Both the position numbers and the translations under genes were made by a program. The notes below the pieces were generated by a model that was given only the letters and a program-made list of their open reading frames with translations, was not told where the DNA came from and did no database searches. Positions 9,365 through 17,274 of a stretch of 29,883 bases of DNA are shown here, piece after piece. Position 1 is the first letter of the stretch. Every line of letters begins with the position of its first letter. The DNA comes from an uncultured Methanobrevibacter sp. (GTDB lineage Archaea; Methanobacteriota; Methanobacteria; Methanobacteriales; Methanobacteriaceae), in the NCBI GenBank assembly GCA_904501935.1, contig CAJGDA010000003.1, positions 1-29,883 of the forward strand. The letters run 5' to 3'.

Positions 9365-9901
9365 ATGGTTAAATGTCCACGGTGTGGGTATGAAAATTCA
9401 TTCACCGCCGTATATTGTGATAATTGTGCCTATCGCCTAACGGAATCCAACGGGAAATTATTCAATAATAAACGGAAAAGTGGTTGGGACATAGGTATTG
9501 CTAAAAAAATTGTTATTGTACTTGGAATTATTATTATAGCGCTGTTACTCTTCTCTTTTGTATATAATAACACTCAACCATCTCATAATGAAACTTTAAA
9601 CATCATTACTGCAGATGGTAGTATTAAAGAAACTTCTTCTTATCCATATGTTGCTGTCATTGACTACGAAGGAAATTGGTATGCTGAAATGGGAAATCCT
9701 AATTTTCTTGTAAAAAAATCTGGTTATGGTTCAGATCAATTCAATCTTGATTGTGCTTCATGGGATAGGATATGTATTGATGCTTATAGATATGATGGTA
9801 TGGGAGAATTAAAAGTGCAGCTTTTAAGAAATGGTGAAGTTGTAGCTGAAAATTCAACTACAAATGGTTCAAGCAGGGTTGTATTGAATTACAATTTTTA
9901 A
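9365..9901 (+). CDS. Zinc-ribbon, single-pass membrane protein of unknown function
   Basis: A 178-residue protein with three visible parts. Residues 4-21 form a zinc ribbon with C4-x2-C7 and C18-x2-C21. Residues about 46-67 are a strongly hydrophobic membrane helix preceded by lysines and arginines, which suggests the ribbon stays inside the cell and the C-terminal part lies outside. The outer domain of about 110 residues contains aromatic and glycine-rich strands (VAVIDYEGNWYAEMG; later YDGMGELKVQLLRNGEVV) and looks like a beta-sandwich. Proteins with an N-terminal zinc ribbon, one helix and a small outer domain are common in Methanobrevibacter, and their function is not known to me. It has its own promoter and ends only 2 bp from the convergent gene. 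No cysteines are in the outer domain. Confidence 0.8.
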   Translation: MVKCPRCGYENSFTAVYCDNCAYRLTESNGKLFNNKRKSGWDIGIAKKIVIVLGIIIIALLLFSFVYNNTQPSHNETLNIITADGSIKETSSYPYVAVIDYEGNWYAEMGNPNFLVKKSGYGSDQFNLDCASWDRICIDAYRYDGMGELKVQLLRNGEVVAENSTTNGSSRVVLNYNF

Positions 9902-9903
9902 AA

Positions 9904-10203
9904 TTATTCAATTTGATTAATTTTTTTCTGCAATAAGTCAATTAATTCATCAGTCTTATATAATCTAATTTCTTGTTCTTCCTTATCTTTAAATATTTGA
10001 TAAAATTTGATAAGGTCGCTACATAACTGGTCGTATTGAATATTTAGTGTGTTAAATGTATTCATTAGTGTAACTAGTTTATCTTGTTCTATTGGTTCGG
10101 GTTCTCTTAAAATCCTTTCAATATTTACAAAATGAGTTTCAATCATAAGTTTTTCTTCTTCTAAGCTATATTGATATTCTTGAATTTTATTTTCACTAGC
10201 CAT
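9904..10203 (-). CDS. Small helical, coiled-coil protein of unknown function
   Basis: About 99 residues, almost wholly charged and helical, with heptad-like stretches (EEEKLMIETHFVNIERIL; KTDELIDLLQKKINQIE), no cysteines and no membrane segment. I do not recognise a family. The longest frame starts at 10221, but the likely TATA box (10231-10243) would place the RNA start near 10212, after that ATG. The ATG at 10203 is preceded by gtgat, a Shine-Dalgarno core, so I prefer it (protein begins MASENK). The gene is divergent from atwA with only 85 bp between the starts and convergent with the zinc-ribbon gene. A role as an adaptor or subunit is possible but unsupported. Codon use looks like its neighbours. 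Confidence 0.65.
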   Translation of the reverse strand: MASENKIQEYQYSLEEEKLMIETHFVNIERILREPEPIEQDKLVTLMNTFNTLNIQYDQLCSDLIKFYQIFKDKEEQEIRLYKTDELIDLLQKKINQIE

Positions 10204-10230
10204 TATATCACGTTTTTTCATTAATTAATA

Positions 10231-10243
10231 TAAAATATAAATA
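10231..10243 (-). promoter_or_regulatory. Putative TATA element of the minus-strand coiled-coil gene
   Basis: Read on the minus strand this is tatttatatttta, a good archaeal TATA box. Its distance to the ATG at 10221 is too short for a normal start site, but it suits the ATG at 10203. Confidence 0.5.
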
Positions 10244-10288
10244 CTTTCATTAATAAAAATTTGTATTAATATAAACGGGGCATAAAGA

Positions 10289-11995
10289 ATGATAAAAGTT
10301 GAAAATGTAAGCAAAGATTATAAATTAGCTGATGGAACAAAAGTTAAAGCACTTAAGAATGTTAGTATTGAGGTTAAAGAAGGCGAAATTCTTGGAATCA
10401 TGGGAAAAAGTGGTTCCGGTAAAACTACCCTTTTAAGAGCCATTAGAGGTGTAGAACATATTGATGAAGGAAGCATTACAGTTGGTGATGTGAGCATTAA
10501 CCAAGATTCTTCTCAATTTTATTATAATAAACTCAAAAAAGAAACAGCAATCCACCTTCAAAGGTCATTTGGGTTATGGCCGGATACTGTACGTGAAAAT
10601 GTCTTGAGAAAGTTATATGCCAGAAGATATTTTGATGAAGGGGATACTAATTTTGAGGTTGCTGAAAGTGAATTCGGTGAGGAAGCTGATGAAATTCTGG
10701 AACTTGTTTCATTAACTCATAAAAAAGACCATTATGCATCCGTTCTCAGTGGTGGTGAAAAGCAAAGATTGATTATGGCAAGGCAACTTGCAAAACAACC
10801 TAAAGCTTTACTTCTTGATGAACCTGCAACTATGGCATGCCCTAAAACAAAACAAGAAATCTTAGATGCTGTTAAAAAGATTAATAAAGAGTTAAATATT
10901 TCAGTTATTGTTGTTTCTCACTTGCCTGATGTTCAAAAATATTTGGCTGATAGAGTCATTTTGCTTGAAGACGGCGAAATTGTTGATGAAGGAACTCCGG
11001 ATAGAATCTGTGATGAATTTATGGAAGGCATGGATGATATTGTAGATATCCAGAATATTGCAACTGATGAAGATGTAATAGAGGCAAAAGATATCTTCAA
11101 AAGATTCTATTTGTTGACAGGCGGTGAAGTTTTACAAATTGAAGATATAAACTTCAAGGTTCAAAAAGAGAATATCTTAAGCATAATAGGTCCGAGTGGT
11201 GCTGGAAAAACTGTACTTTTAAGAATGCTTGGCGGACTTGATGATCCTGATGAGGGAGAAGTGTTGTACAAAATTGATGGTGAAGATGAATGGGCTGATA
11301 TTGATATTCCTGGCATTAATCGTATGAAGATAAGATCCAAATTAGGTTTTATGCATCAGGAATTTGCATTGAGCCATTATGCAACAGTTTTGAACCAATT
11401 GGCTGTACGTTTAGGATATAAAAATGAGGATATTGTAAAAGAAGCACAGGAACGAGCTAGAAAAGTTGGCCTTAGTGAAGAATTATTGGATTCATTTTAT
11501 TTACTCACAGACCTTCCTGAAACTGAAGCAAGGGATCGTTTAAGACAAGTAGGGCTTGATTCCGATATTTTAGATGATTTATTCCCAAGATTCCCAGAGA
11601 CTGCAACAAAAGAAGCGGTTGCAGATATTTTCGAAAGTCTTGATTTGGACATGGATATTTTGCATAGGAAATCTTATGAATTGTCAGGTGGTCAAAAGGT
11701 ACGTGTCATGCTTGCATTGATTTTAGTTTCAAGGCCTAAATACTTGCTTTTAGATGAACCGTTTGGAGATTTAGACCCAGTTACTTTAAGAGATGTAACC
11801 AATGCCCTTAAAAAGATTTCAAAAACTTATGGCATTACTATTGTAATGATTTCACATAATACTGACTTCATTAAGGAGTTAAGTAATAGAGCCATATTTA
11901 TGGATGATGGAAAAATCATAGATGATAGTGAAGATATCGATAAGATTGTTGAAAATTTCATTGATTTCTGTCATGCGGATTATCTCAAAGGGTGA
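10289..11995 (+). CDS. atwA: Methyl-coenzyme M reductase system component A2, twin ABC ATPase
   Basis: AtwA is the soluble ATP-binding protein that takes part in reductive activation of MCR, bringing its F430 nickel to Ni(I). The 568 residues hold two ABC ATPase domains and no membrane segment. Domain 1: Walker A GKSGSGKT 39-46, signature LSGGEKQ 153-159, Walker B with D177/E178 followed by PATMACPKTK, a stretch I associate with this family in place of the usual D-loop. Domain 2: Walker A GPSGAGKT 301-308, signature LSGGQKVR 465-472, Walker B D489/E490 followed by PFGDLDP. Domain 2 carries a long helical insert (about 375-455) between Walker A and signature. The length and twin architecture fit AtwA and separate it from ordinary transporter ATPases. 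The stress-protein gene follows at 7 bp and is probably translated from the same RNA. Confidence 0.95.
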   Translation: MIKVENVSKDYKLADGTKVKALKNVSIEVKEGEILGIMGKSGSGKTTLLRAIRGVEHIDEGSITVGDVSINQDSSQFYYNKLKKETAIHLQRSFGLWPDTVRENVLRKLYARRYFDEGDTNFEVAESEFGEEADEILELVSLTHKKDHYASVLSGGEKQRLIMARQLAKQPKALLLDEPATMACPKTKQEILDAVKKINKELNISVIVVSHLPDVQKYLADRVILLEDGEIVDEGTPDRICDEFMEGMDDIVDIQNIATDEDVIEAKDIFKRFYLLTGGEVLQIEDINFKVQKENILSIIGPSGAGKTVLLRMLGGLDDPDEGEVLYKIDGEDEWADIDIPGINRMKIRSKLGFMHQEFALSHYATVLNQLAVRLGYKNEDIVKEAQERARKVGLSEELLDSFYLLTDLPETEARDRLRQVGLDSDILDDLFPRFPETATKEAVADIFESLDLDMDILHRKSYELSGGQKVRVMLALILVSRPKYLLLDEPFGDLDPVTLRDVTNALKKISKTYGITIVMISHNTDFIKELSNRAIFMDDGKIIDDSEDIDKIVENFIDFCHADYLKG

Positions 11996-11999
11996 TTAG
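11988..11999 (+). promoter_or_regulatory. Shine-Dalgarno spanning the atwA stop codon
   Basis: The bases gggtgatt include the TGA of atwA (11993-11995) and match the archaeal ribosome-binding core GGTGAT. They sit just before the ATG at 12003, suggesting that translation of the stress protein is coupled to atwA. Confidence 0.6.
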
Positions 12000-12002
12000 A
12001 TA

Positions 12003-12428
12003 ATGTTTGAGGTGATAATGGTTCCTGTTGATGGGTCTGAATATGGTTATGAGGCAGCGGAAGTGGCTATTGAAATTGCTCAAAAATTCAACTCAAAAAT
12101 CGCTGCGGTTCATGTATTGGAAGAGTTTTCGTTCAATAGCTATGATTTGGAAGAGGATTCAGGTGATGCTATTTTAGCAAAAATTACAAAAATGGCTAAT
12201 GATGTTGGAGTTGAAGTTACCGAACATCTGCTTACAGCTGATCCATTAAGGGACATGAAGTTCATTGCAGACCAAACCCGTGCAAATTTGATTGTTATTC
12301 ATGCTCATGGTGCTAATAATCATAGATTTGTCTCATTTGACGAAAATGATGTTTCCGATACACAAATAGGTTCTGTTAGTGAAAGACTTTTGAGAAATTC
12401 TACTGTACCTGTTTTATTGATTAAATAA
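12003..12428 (+). CDS. Universal stress protein (UspA family)
   Basis: A 141-residue single-domain UspA fold. The N-terminal strand MFEVIMVPVDGSEYGYEAAEVAI has the conserved V-P-x-D-G-S motif, whose aspartate contacts adenine in ATP-binding members. The C-terminal part has IHAHG followed by IGSVSERLLRNSTVPVLLIK. The usual ATP motif is G-x2-G-x9-G-S/T; here about 21 residues lie between the HG glycine and GS, and the second glycine is not in its place, so nucleotide binding is less certain. Small proteins of this family act as dimers and often bind ATP or partner enzymes. The gene begins 7 bp after atwA and shares its likely Shine-Dalgarno with the atwA stop codon, so a link to the methyl-coenzyme M reductase activation machinery is possible. 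Family confident, role unknown. Confidence 0.92.
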   Translation: MFEVIMVPVDGSEYGYEAAEVAIEIAQKFNSKIAAVHVLEEFSFNSYDLEEDSGDAILAKITKMANDVGVEVTEHLLTADPLRDMKFIADQTRANLIVIHAHGANNHRFVSFDENDVSDTQIGSVSERLLRNSTVPVLLIK

Positions 12429-12487
12429 TACTTTAACACTTATTTTTCTTTTTTTATACATTTTAAATAGTTATTTTTTACTTAACT

Positions 12488-12544
12488 TTTTATATTATAA
12501 TAAATATATTAAATATAACATAAATTTTTAAGATTAAAGGAGAT
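12488..12544 (+). promoter_or_regulatory. Putative promoter and ribosome site of the ferredoxin-ggr operon
   Basis: TATA-like sequence occurs at about 12488-12497 and again near 12503-12512. A strong Shine-Dalgarno, aaaggagat, at 12536-12544 precedes the ATG at 12550. The T-run at about 12442-12457 would end the atwA-usp transcript. Confidence 0.6.
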
Positions 12545-12549
12545 ATTTT

Positions 12550-12717
12550 ATGATTGTAAAAGATTGGTGCTCATTTTGCGGTGAGTGTGCTGGAGTTTGT
12601 CCAAGAAACTTGATTCAAGTTAGAGAATATTCATTGATCTTTAATGATGAGGATTGTAAAGAATGTGACACATGTATTAAGGCATGTCCAATAAATGCAT
12701 TAGAAAAAGAGGATTGA
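12550..12717 (+). CDS. Small 2x[4Fe-4S]-type ferredoxin
   Basis: A 55-residue frame with a strong Shine-Dalgarno. It has two cluster motifs: C7-x2-C10-x2-C13-x3-C17-P at residues 7-18, and C36-x2-C39-x2-C42-x3-C46-P at 36-47. This is the classic arrangement of a ferredoxin carrying two [4Fe-4S] clusters, at the lower end of the family's size. The stop is 4 bp before the geranylgeranyl reductase start, so the two are almost certainly one operon. Low-potential electrons are needed by archaeal geranylgeranyl reductases, and a neighbouring ferredoxin is a known partner in other methanogens, so this protein is most likely the reductase's electron donor. No signal peptide. The gene is short enough to be missed by length-filtered gene finders. 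Confidence 0.93.
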   Translation: MIVKDWCSFCGECAGVCPRNLIQVREYSLIFNDEDCKECDTCIKACPINALEKED

Positions 12718-12721
12718 TTAT

Positions 12722-13900
12722 ATGATTGAAACTGATGTAATTGTAGTAGGTTCCGGACCTGCAGGATCCAGTGCAGCTAAACACGCTGCATTAGGCGGAG
12801 CAAAAGTAATTTTAATGGATAAAAAATCTGAAATCGGAGCACCGAAAAGATGTGCTGAAGGTGTTTCAATTCAAGGACTTGAAAAATTAGGCATTGAACC
12901 TTCACCTCGTTGGGTTACTCAAGAAATCCAAGGTATCAGAATCCAAACTCCCGATGGGACAGATGTTTGGATGACCAGTGAAGAGGTTAAAATACCTGAA
13001 GCAGGCTACATTTTAGAAAGAAAAGTATTTGATAAGCATATGGCAATGGATGCCGCTAGAGCTGGTGCGGAAATCAGAATCAAAACTTTAGTCACAGGCA
13101 TTGAAAAAATTGATGATGGTTATATTGTTATCACAGAATGTATGGGTGAAGAAATTATATATAAATGTAAAATATTGATTGCTGCTGACGGTCCTGAAGG
13201 CCATGTTGCAAGATGGGCAGGATTAAGGCCAGCCGCAAAGCCTAAGGAAATGGAATCAGGTGTTCAATATGAAATGTGTAATGTGGAATTTGAAAGACCT
13301 GGTGTCATTGAATTTTACTTAGGATCATGCGCTCCTGGAGGATATGTATGGATTTTCCCTAAAGGAGATGACATTGCAAACGTTGGTTTGGCAATTTTAC
13401 CTCATAAAGCTGAAAAAACAGCAAAAGAATATTTGGATGATTTTGTTGCAACTTGCCCTTACTTAAAGAACGCTCAAGCTGTTGAGATGAATGTGGGCGG
13501 GGACCCTGTAGGTGGAATGACCAAAAAACTTTATGATGACAACATTCTAGTCTGTGGAGATGCTGCCGGTCAAGTAAACCCATTGACTGGTGGAGGAATT
13601 ATCTCAGGTATGACTGGTGGAATGTGTGCAGGTCAAGTCGCTGCTCAAGCTATTAAGGAAGATTGTTCTAAAAAATTCTTAAAACAATATGATGAAATGG
13701 CACATGCGGAATTAGACCATGACATTAAAAGGTATAAAAAAGTACAAGAGTACTTGCTTACCTTATCTGATGAAGAATTGGACAGCATTGGTCATGCATT
13801 CCAGGATGAAAGCTTTGAGAAGATTTCAACAACTGAAATCGTTAAAAAATTGATTAAAGTATCTCCAAAAGCTTTACTTAAATTAGGCAAATTTGTTTAG
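12722..13900 (+). CDS. Geranylgeranyl reductase (archaeal lipid saturation)
   Basis: A 392-residue FAD enzyme that saturates the geranylgeranyl chains of archaeal ether lipids (digeranylgeranylglycerophospholipid reductase). The N-terminal Rossmann motif is V-V-G-S-G-P-A-G-S-S-A at about 8-18, followed by the family segment GAPKRCAEGV near residues 40-50. PGGYVWIFP at about 203-211 matches the conserved lipid-site motif PxxYxWxFP. A second FAD motif, CGDAAGQVNPLTGGGI, lies near 278-293. No membrane helices are evident; the enzyme is expected to work at the inner membrane face. It is preceded by the ferredoxin (4 bp) and followed directly by galE. In methanogens a related reductase can also act on other isoprenoids such as methanophenazine, but the Methanobacteriales do not use that carrier, so phospholipid is the likeliest substrate. 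Confidence 0.94.
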   Translation: MIETDVIVVGSGPAGSSAAKHAALGGAKVILMDKKSEIGAPKRCAEGVSIQGLEKLGIEPSPRWVTQEIQGIRIQTPDGTDVWMTSEEVKIPEAGYILERKVFDKHMAMDAARAGAEIRIKTLVTGIEKIDDGYIVITECMGEEIIYKCKILIAADGPEGHVARWAGLRPAAKPKEMESGVQYEMCNVEFERPGVIEFYLGSCAPGGYVWIFPKGDDIANVGLAILPHKAEKTAKEYLDDFVATCPYLKNAQAVEMNVGGDPVGGMTKKLYDDNILVCGDAAGQVNPLTGGGIISGMTGGMCAGQVAAQAIKEDCSKKFLKQYDEMAHAELDHDIKRYKKVQEYLLTLSDEELDSIGHAFQDESFEKISTTEIVKKLIKVSPKALLKLGKFV

Positions 13901-14878
13901 GTGTTGAAATTGATTTTAGTTACAGGTGGAGCAGGTTATATAGGTTCTCATACTAATAAAGCATTGCATAATGCAGGCTATGACACTGTTGTAGTTGATA
14001 ATCTTTGTAAAGGTTATGAATCCTTTACAAAATGGGGAAATTTTGAAAACTATGATTTCGGAAGCAAAGATATACGTGAAGTTTTCGAAAAATATGATAT
14101 TGACGGTGTTTTTCACTTCGCTGCTTTTTCATCTGTTGCAGAATCTGTTAAAATGCCTCAAAAATACTTTAAAAATAATTATAAAAATACACTGAATCTT
14201 CTTCAAATTATGAGGGAATTCGGTGTAGATAAATTTATTTTATCTTCAACCGCTGCTGTATATGGGAATCCTAAAAAGGTTCCGATAACTGAAGACCAAG
14301 AATTAAAACCAATTAATCCTTATGGACACTCCAAGTTCATCACTGAAAAGGCTTTAGAAAGAGAAGTTGAAAAAGGTGATTTCAATTATGTATCCCTTAG
14401 ATACTTTAATGCGGCGGGATGTGATTTTGATTGTGAGATAGGGGAATTACATGACCCTGAAACTCACTTGATTCCATTAGTCTTAGATGCAGCTATTGGA
14501 AAACGCGAATCTATTTCCATTTTTGGTGATGATTATGATACTCCTGATGGAACTTGCATTCGTGATTATATTCATGTAAATGATTTGGCTGATGCACATA
14601 TCAAGGCATATGAATACTTATGTGATGAAAATGAATCAAATATTTTCAATTTAGGTAATGGGGAAGGTTACTCTGTTCGTGAAGTCATTGACATGTGCAA
14701 AAAAGTCACAGGATGTGACTTTGAAGTCAAAGTGGATGAACGCCGTGAAGGAGATCCTGCCATTTTAATCGCCGATTCTACTAAAATTAAAGAAAAATTA
14801 GGCTGGTCTCCTCAATATAATTTGGAGCAGATTGTAGAATCTGCTTGGAAATGGCATGAAAAAATGAATGTGATTTAG
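13901..14878 (+). CDS. galE: UDP-glucose 4-epimerase
   Basis: A 325-residue short-chain dehydrogenase of the extended type that interconverts UDP-glucose and UDP-galactose (or the N-acetyl forms), feeding pseudomurein and surface glycan synthesis. Motifs: NAD site TGGAGYIGSH at 8-17, the SSTAAVYG segment at 115-122, and catalytic Y141-x3-K145 (YGHSK). NLGNGEGYSVREV near 240 is typical of GalE. The longest frame starts at GTG 13901, immediately after the reductase stop. TTG at 13910 has aggtg (13899-13903) at a good spacing of six bases and would give MILVTGGAGYIG, closer to the usual N terminus, so the true start may be 13910. Specificity for acetylated or plain sugar cannot be read off. It is probably transcribed with the upstream ferredoxin and reductase. 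Confidence 0.93.
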   Translation: MLKLILVTGGAGYIGSHTNKALHNAGYDTVVVDNLCKGYESFTKWGNFENYDFGSKDIREVFEKYDIDGVFHFAAFSSVAESVKMPQKYFKNNYKNTLNLLQIMREFGVDKFILSSTAAVYGNPKKVPITEDQELKPINPYGHSKFITEKALEREVEKGDFNYVSLRYFNAAGCDFDCEIGELHDPETHLIPLVLDAAIGKRESISIFGDDYDTPDGTCIRDYIHVNDLADAHIKAYEYLCDENESNIFNLGNGEGYSVREVIDMCKKVTGCDFEVKVDERREGDPAILIADSTKIKEKLGWSPQYNLEQIVESAWKWHEKMNVI

Positions 14879-14887
14879 GTAATATTC

Positions 14888-15781
14888 ATGGAAAACGGAA
14901 ATCATGAAACAAAAATTGACGTTCGTATAATTGTGTCTGGTTTGGATATTGCGCAGCTTGTTTCAAAAGCTGTCAATAATATTCAACTTGAAAGAGATTA
15001 TAATATTGTTGTTTCTTCAATAATCCCTACTGTAGAACTTGATATTGTTAAAAAGGTTGCAGGTGGTGCGGATATTCTTCTAATTGGAGGATACGGTCAT
15101 GATGAAACATATAATATTCTTTTCAATGAACTAAAAACTGATTTTAACAATATTGGCTTATTTGATTATAACAGCATCATTGTTGAAGATGAATCAATTG
15201 ATGATAAATTGGCTGAAAAAGAGATTCTAAATTCAATAATAAAGTCCACATTATCCTATTCTTTAAATCTAATTAATATTCATGCACTAGAAAATAAGCT
15301 GATGAAAGTAACCCATAATTACAATAATCTTTTGGATGATTATAATCAGACAGTTAAGGAAAATGAAATTCTAACTCAGGAGAATAATGAATTAAGGGAA
15401 GATATCTCCGAAGTCAAATCTGATTTTAACGCATTTAAACTACGTTATGAAGACATATACTCCAAGAAAATTCTTGAAATTTTTAGCTTATATGACTTGT
15501 GGCAGGATACTTTCAGGCAGGATTTGAAGGATGAGGAGAGAATCGTAATCGCAACAGATAAATTTAAACCGGACAATGTTATTGTTGGCCAAGGTTTTAT
15601 TGCAGCTGAATCTAAATCCAAAGCTATAGAATGGTTAAAAATTGTTAGAACTGCACTAATATTTGTGGATGATAATTCTGATGACTTAATCAAGGATTTG
15701 AGTTCTGATAGCGAACCTAAAGTTCCGGAAGTTAGAGATGATTATGATATTTCCAACACTTTTGAAAACTTTTGGGATTAA
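14888..15781 (+). CDS. Unrecognised protein with Rossmann-like N terminus and coiled coil
   Basis: A 297-residue soluble protein whose family I do not recognise. Residues about 10-100 alternate strands and helices (DVRIIVSGLD; YNIVVSSIIPTVELDIV; ADILLIGGYGHDE at 61-73), suggesting a small alpha/beta domain. Residues about 132-192 have clear heptads and many charges and should form a long coiled coil. The C-terminal hundred residues contain ERIVIATDKF and RTALIFVDDNSDDLI and look globular, ending in an acidic tail. There are no cysteines, membrane helices or signal peptide. The start is 9 bp after galE, with an aggt overlapping the galE stop. purF follows after a 66-bp gap with its own promoter-like sequence, so this gene probably closes the ferredoxin operon. 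A scaffolding or sensing role is possible, but nothing in the sequence proves it. Confidence 0.75.
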   Translation: MENGNHETKIDVRIIVSGLDIAQLVSKAVNNIQLERDYNIVVSSIIPTVELDIVKKVAGGADILLIGGYGHDETYNILFNELKTDFNNIGLFDYNSIIVEDESIDDKLAEKEILNSIIKSTLSYSLNLINIHALENKLMKVTHNYNNLLDDYNQTVKENEILTQENNELREDISEVKSDFNAFKLRYEDIYSKKILEIFSLYDLWQDTFRQDLKDEERIVIATDKFKPDNVIVGQGFIAAESKSKAIEWLKIVRTALIFVDDNSDDLIKDLSSDSEPKVPEVRDDYDISNTFENFWD

Positions 15782-15789
15782 AACAATTA

Positions 15790-15840
15790 TAATTTTATAC
15801 TAGTTTTAAGATAACTATAATTATAATATTTAATAAGGAG
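15790..15840 (+). promoter_or_regulatory. Putative promoter and Shine-Dalgarno of purF
   Basis: The 66-bp gap has a TATA-like aattttata at about 15791-15799 and a strong aaggag at about 15835-15840 before the ATG at 15848. The gap also holds nested attataatt/aattataat inverted repeats (about 15784-15828), which may simply reflect AT richness. Confidence 0.5.
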
Positions 15841-15847
15841 TTAGCAA

Positions 15848-17269
15848 ATGCAAGGTGAGATAGAAGATAAGTGTGGTATTGTTGGGATTCACTGCAGTGA
15901 TAATTCTAAGAATGTCGCATCTTTTGTGTATTATTGTTTGTATGCTTTACAGCATAGAGGTCAGGAATCAGCAGGAATAGCTACTTTTGATTCAAATCAT
16001 GGTTTAAAATATTACTGTGGAATGGGTTTGATAACTGATGTGTTTAGAGATTATGAAATCCAAACTCTACAAGGTAATATGGCTATTGGCCATGTAAGAT
16101 ATTCAACTACAGGTCAATCAAAAATAGAAAATTCACAACCTTTTGTCATTGATTTTGGTGATGGATTTATTGCAATGGCACACAATGGAGATATTGTTAA
16201 CTCTGAAGAGTTAAGAAATGAACTTCTCAATGAAGGATTTTATTTCAAATCCGATTCTGATTCTGAAGTAATTTGTTACATGCTTAAAAAAGAGCATTAT
16301 GATAACAATAAAGATGTTTTAGCAGCTATTGAAGCAGTATGCAAAAAACTTGTAGGTTCATATGCATTAACAATTTTGGTTGATGGTAAATTATATGGTG
16401 TAAGGGATCCTATGGGAATTAAACCTTTAGCTGTTGCAAAAAGAGATGATGAATTCATTCTTGCTTCTGAAACTGTTGCATTTGACGTAATCAATGCTGA
16501 ATTTATTAGAGATGTCAAGCCAGGTGAAATTGTATACTTTGAAAATGATGAACTTAACTCCCATATGTTGGAAAGTGCAGGCAGTTGCAAGATTTCACAC
16601 TGTATGTTTGAATATGTTTACTTTGCAAGACCTGACAGTACAATTGATGAGAAAAATGTTTACCAGACCAGAATGAATATCGGTGAACAGTTATGCAAAT
16701 TATATCCTATTGATGCTGATGTTGTAATTCCAGTACCTGATTCATCAATTCCTGCAGCTATTGGATACTCAAGAGCTTCCGGAATTCCTTATGGTGAAGG
16801 ATTAATTAAAAACAGGTATGTCGGAAGAACATTTATTATGCCGACTCAAGAAGAACGTGAGTTAGCGGTCAGACTTAAATTAAATCCTATTAAATCAGCT
16901 TTAAAAGGTAAAAAGATTATTTTAATTGATGACAGTATTGTAAGAGGAACTACCTCCAAAAAATTACTAGACCTTGTAAAAGAAGCTGAACCGGCTGAAA
17001 TTCACTTTTTAGTAGGTTGCCCACCGGTCATATCTCCTTGTTATTATGGTGTAGCAATGGCAACCAAAAAAGAATTAATTGCAGCAAACTTCAGTACTGA
17101 AGAAATTCGAAAACAATTAGGCATTGATTCATTAGGATATATTACTCTTGAATCTTTAGTTGAAGCAATTGGAATGCCTAAGGAAGACTTATGCTTAGGT
17201 TGTGTTAACGGAGAGTATCCTACTGAAATTCCTGAGGGTCTTGAAGCTGAAACTTACTATAAACCTTAG
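15848..17269 (+). CDS. purF: Amidophosphoribosyltransferase
   Basis: PurF carries out the first committed step of purine synthesis, moving ammonia from glutamine to PRPP. The 473 residues start with an eight-residue propeptide before C9 (CGIVGI), the Ntn-type glutaminase nucleophile that is exposed by cleavage. LQHRGQESAGI and MAHNGDIVN are glutaminase motifs. The PRPP loop is LIDDSIVRGTT in the C-terminal third. Cysteines in SHCMFEYVYFARP, SPCYYGV and LCLGC correspond to the four ligands of the [4Fe-4S] cluster in the Bacillus-type enzyme, so this is the iron-sulfur, propeptide-containing class. It has its own promoter and strong Shine-Dalgarno, and the U32 gene follows after 5 bp, suggesting a transcript running on through cfbC. 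Confidence 0.97.
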   Translation: MQGEIEDKCGIVGIHCSDNSKNVASFVYYCLYALQHRGQESAGIATFDSNHGLKYYCGMGLITDVFRDYEIQTLQGNMAIGHVRYSTTGQSKIENSQPFVIDFGDGFIAMAHNGDIVNSEELRNELLNEGFYFKSDSDSEVICYMLKKEHYDNNKDVLAAIEAVCKKLVGSYALTILVDGKLYGVRDPMGIKPLAVAKRDDEFILASETVAFDVINAEFIRDVKPGEIVYFENDELNSHMLESAGSCKISHCMFEYVYFARPDSTIDEKNVYQTRMNIGEQLCKLYPIDADVVIPVPDSSIPAAIGYSRASGIPYGEGLIKNRYVGRTFIMPTQEERELAVRLKLNPIKSALKGKKIILIDDSIVRGTTSKKLLDLVKEAEPAEIHFLVGCPPVISPCYYGVAMATKKELIAANFSTEEIRKQLGIDSLGYITLESLVEAIGMPKEDLCLGCVNGEYPTEIPEGLEAETYYKP

Positions 17270-17274
17270 ATATT

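Noticed and set aside
10289..11995. ABC transporter ATPase
   Set aside because: Twin domains without any permease gene and the PATMACPKTK segment mark it as AtwA.
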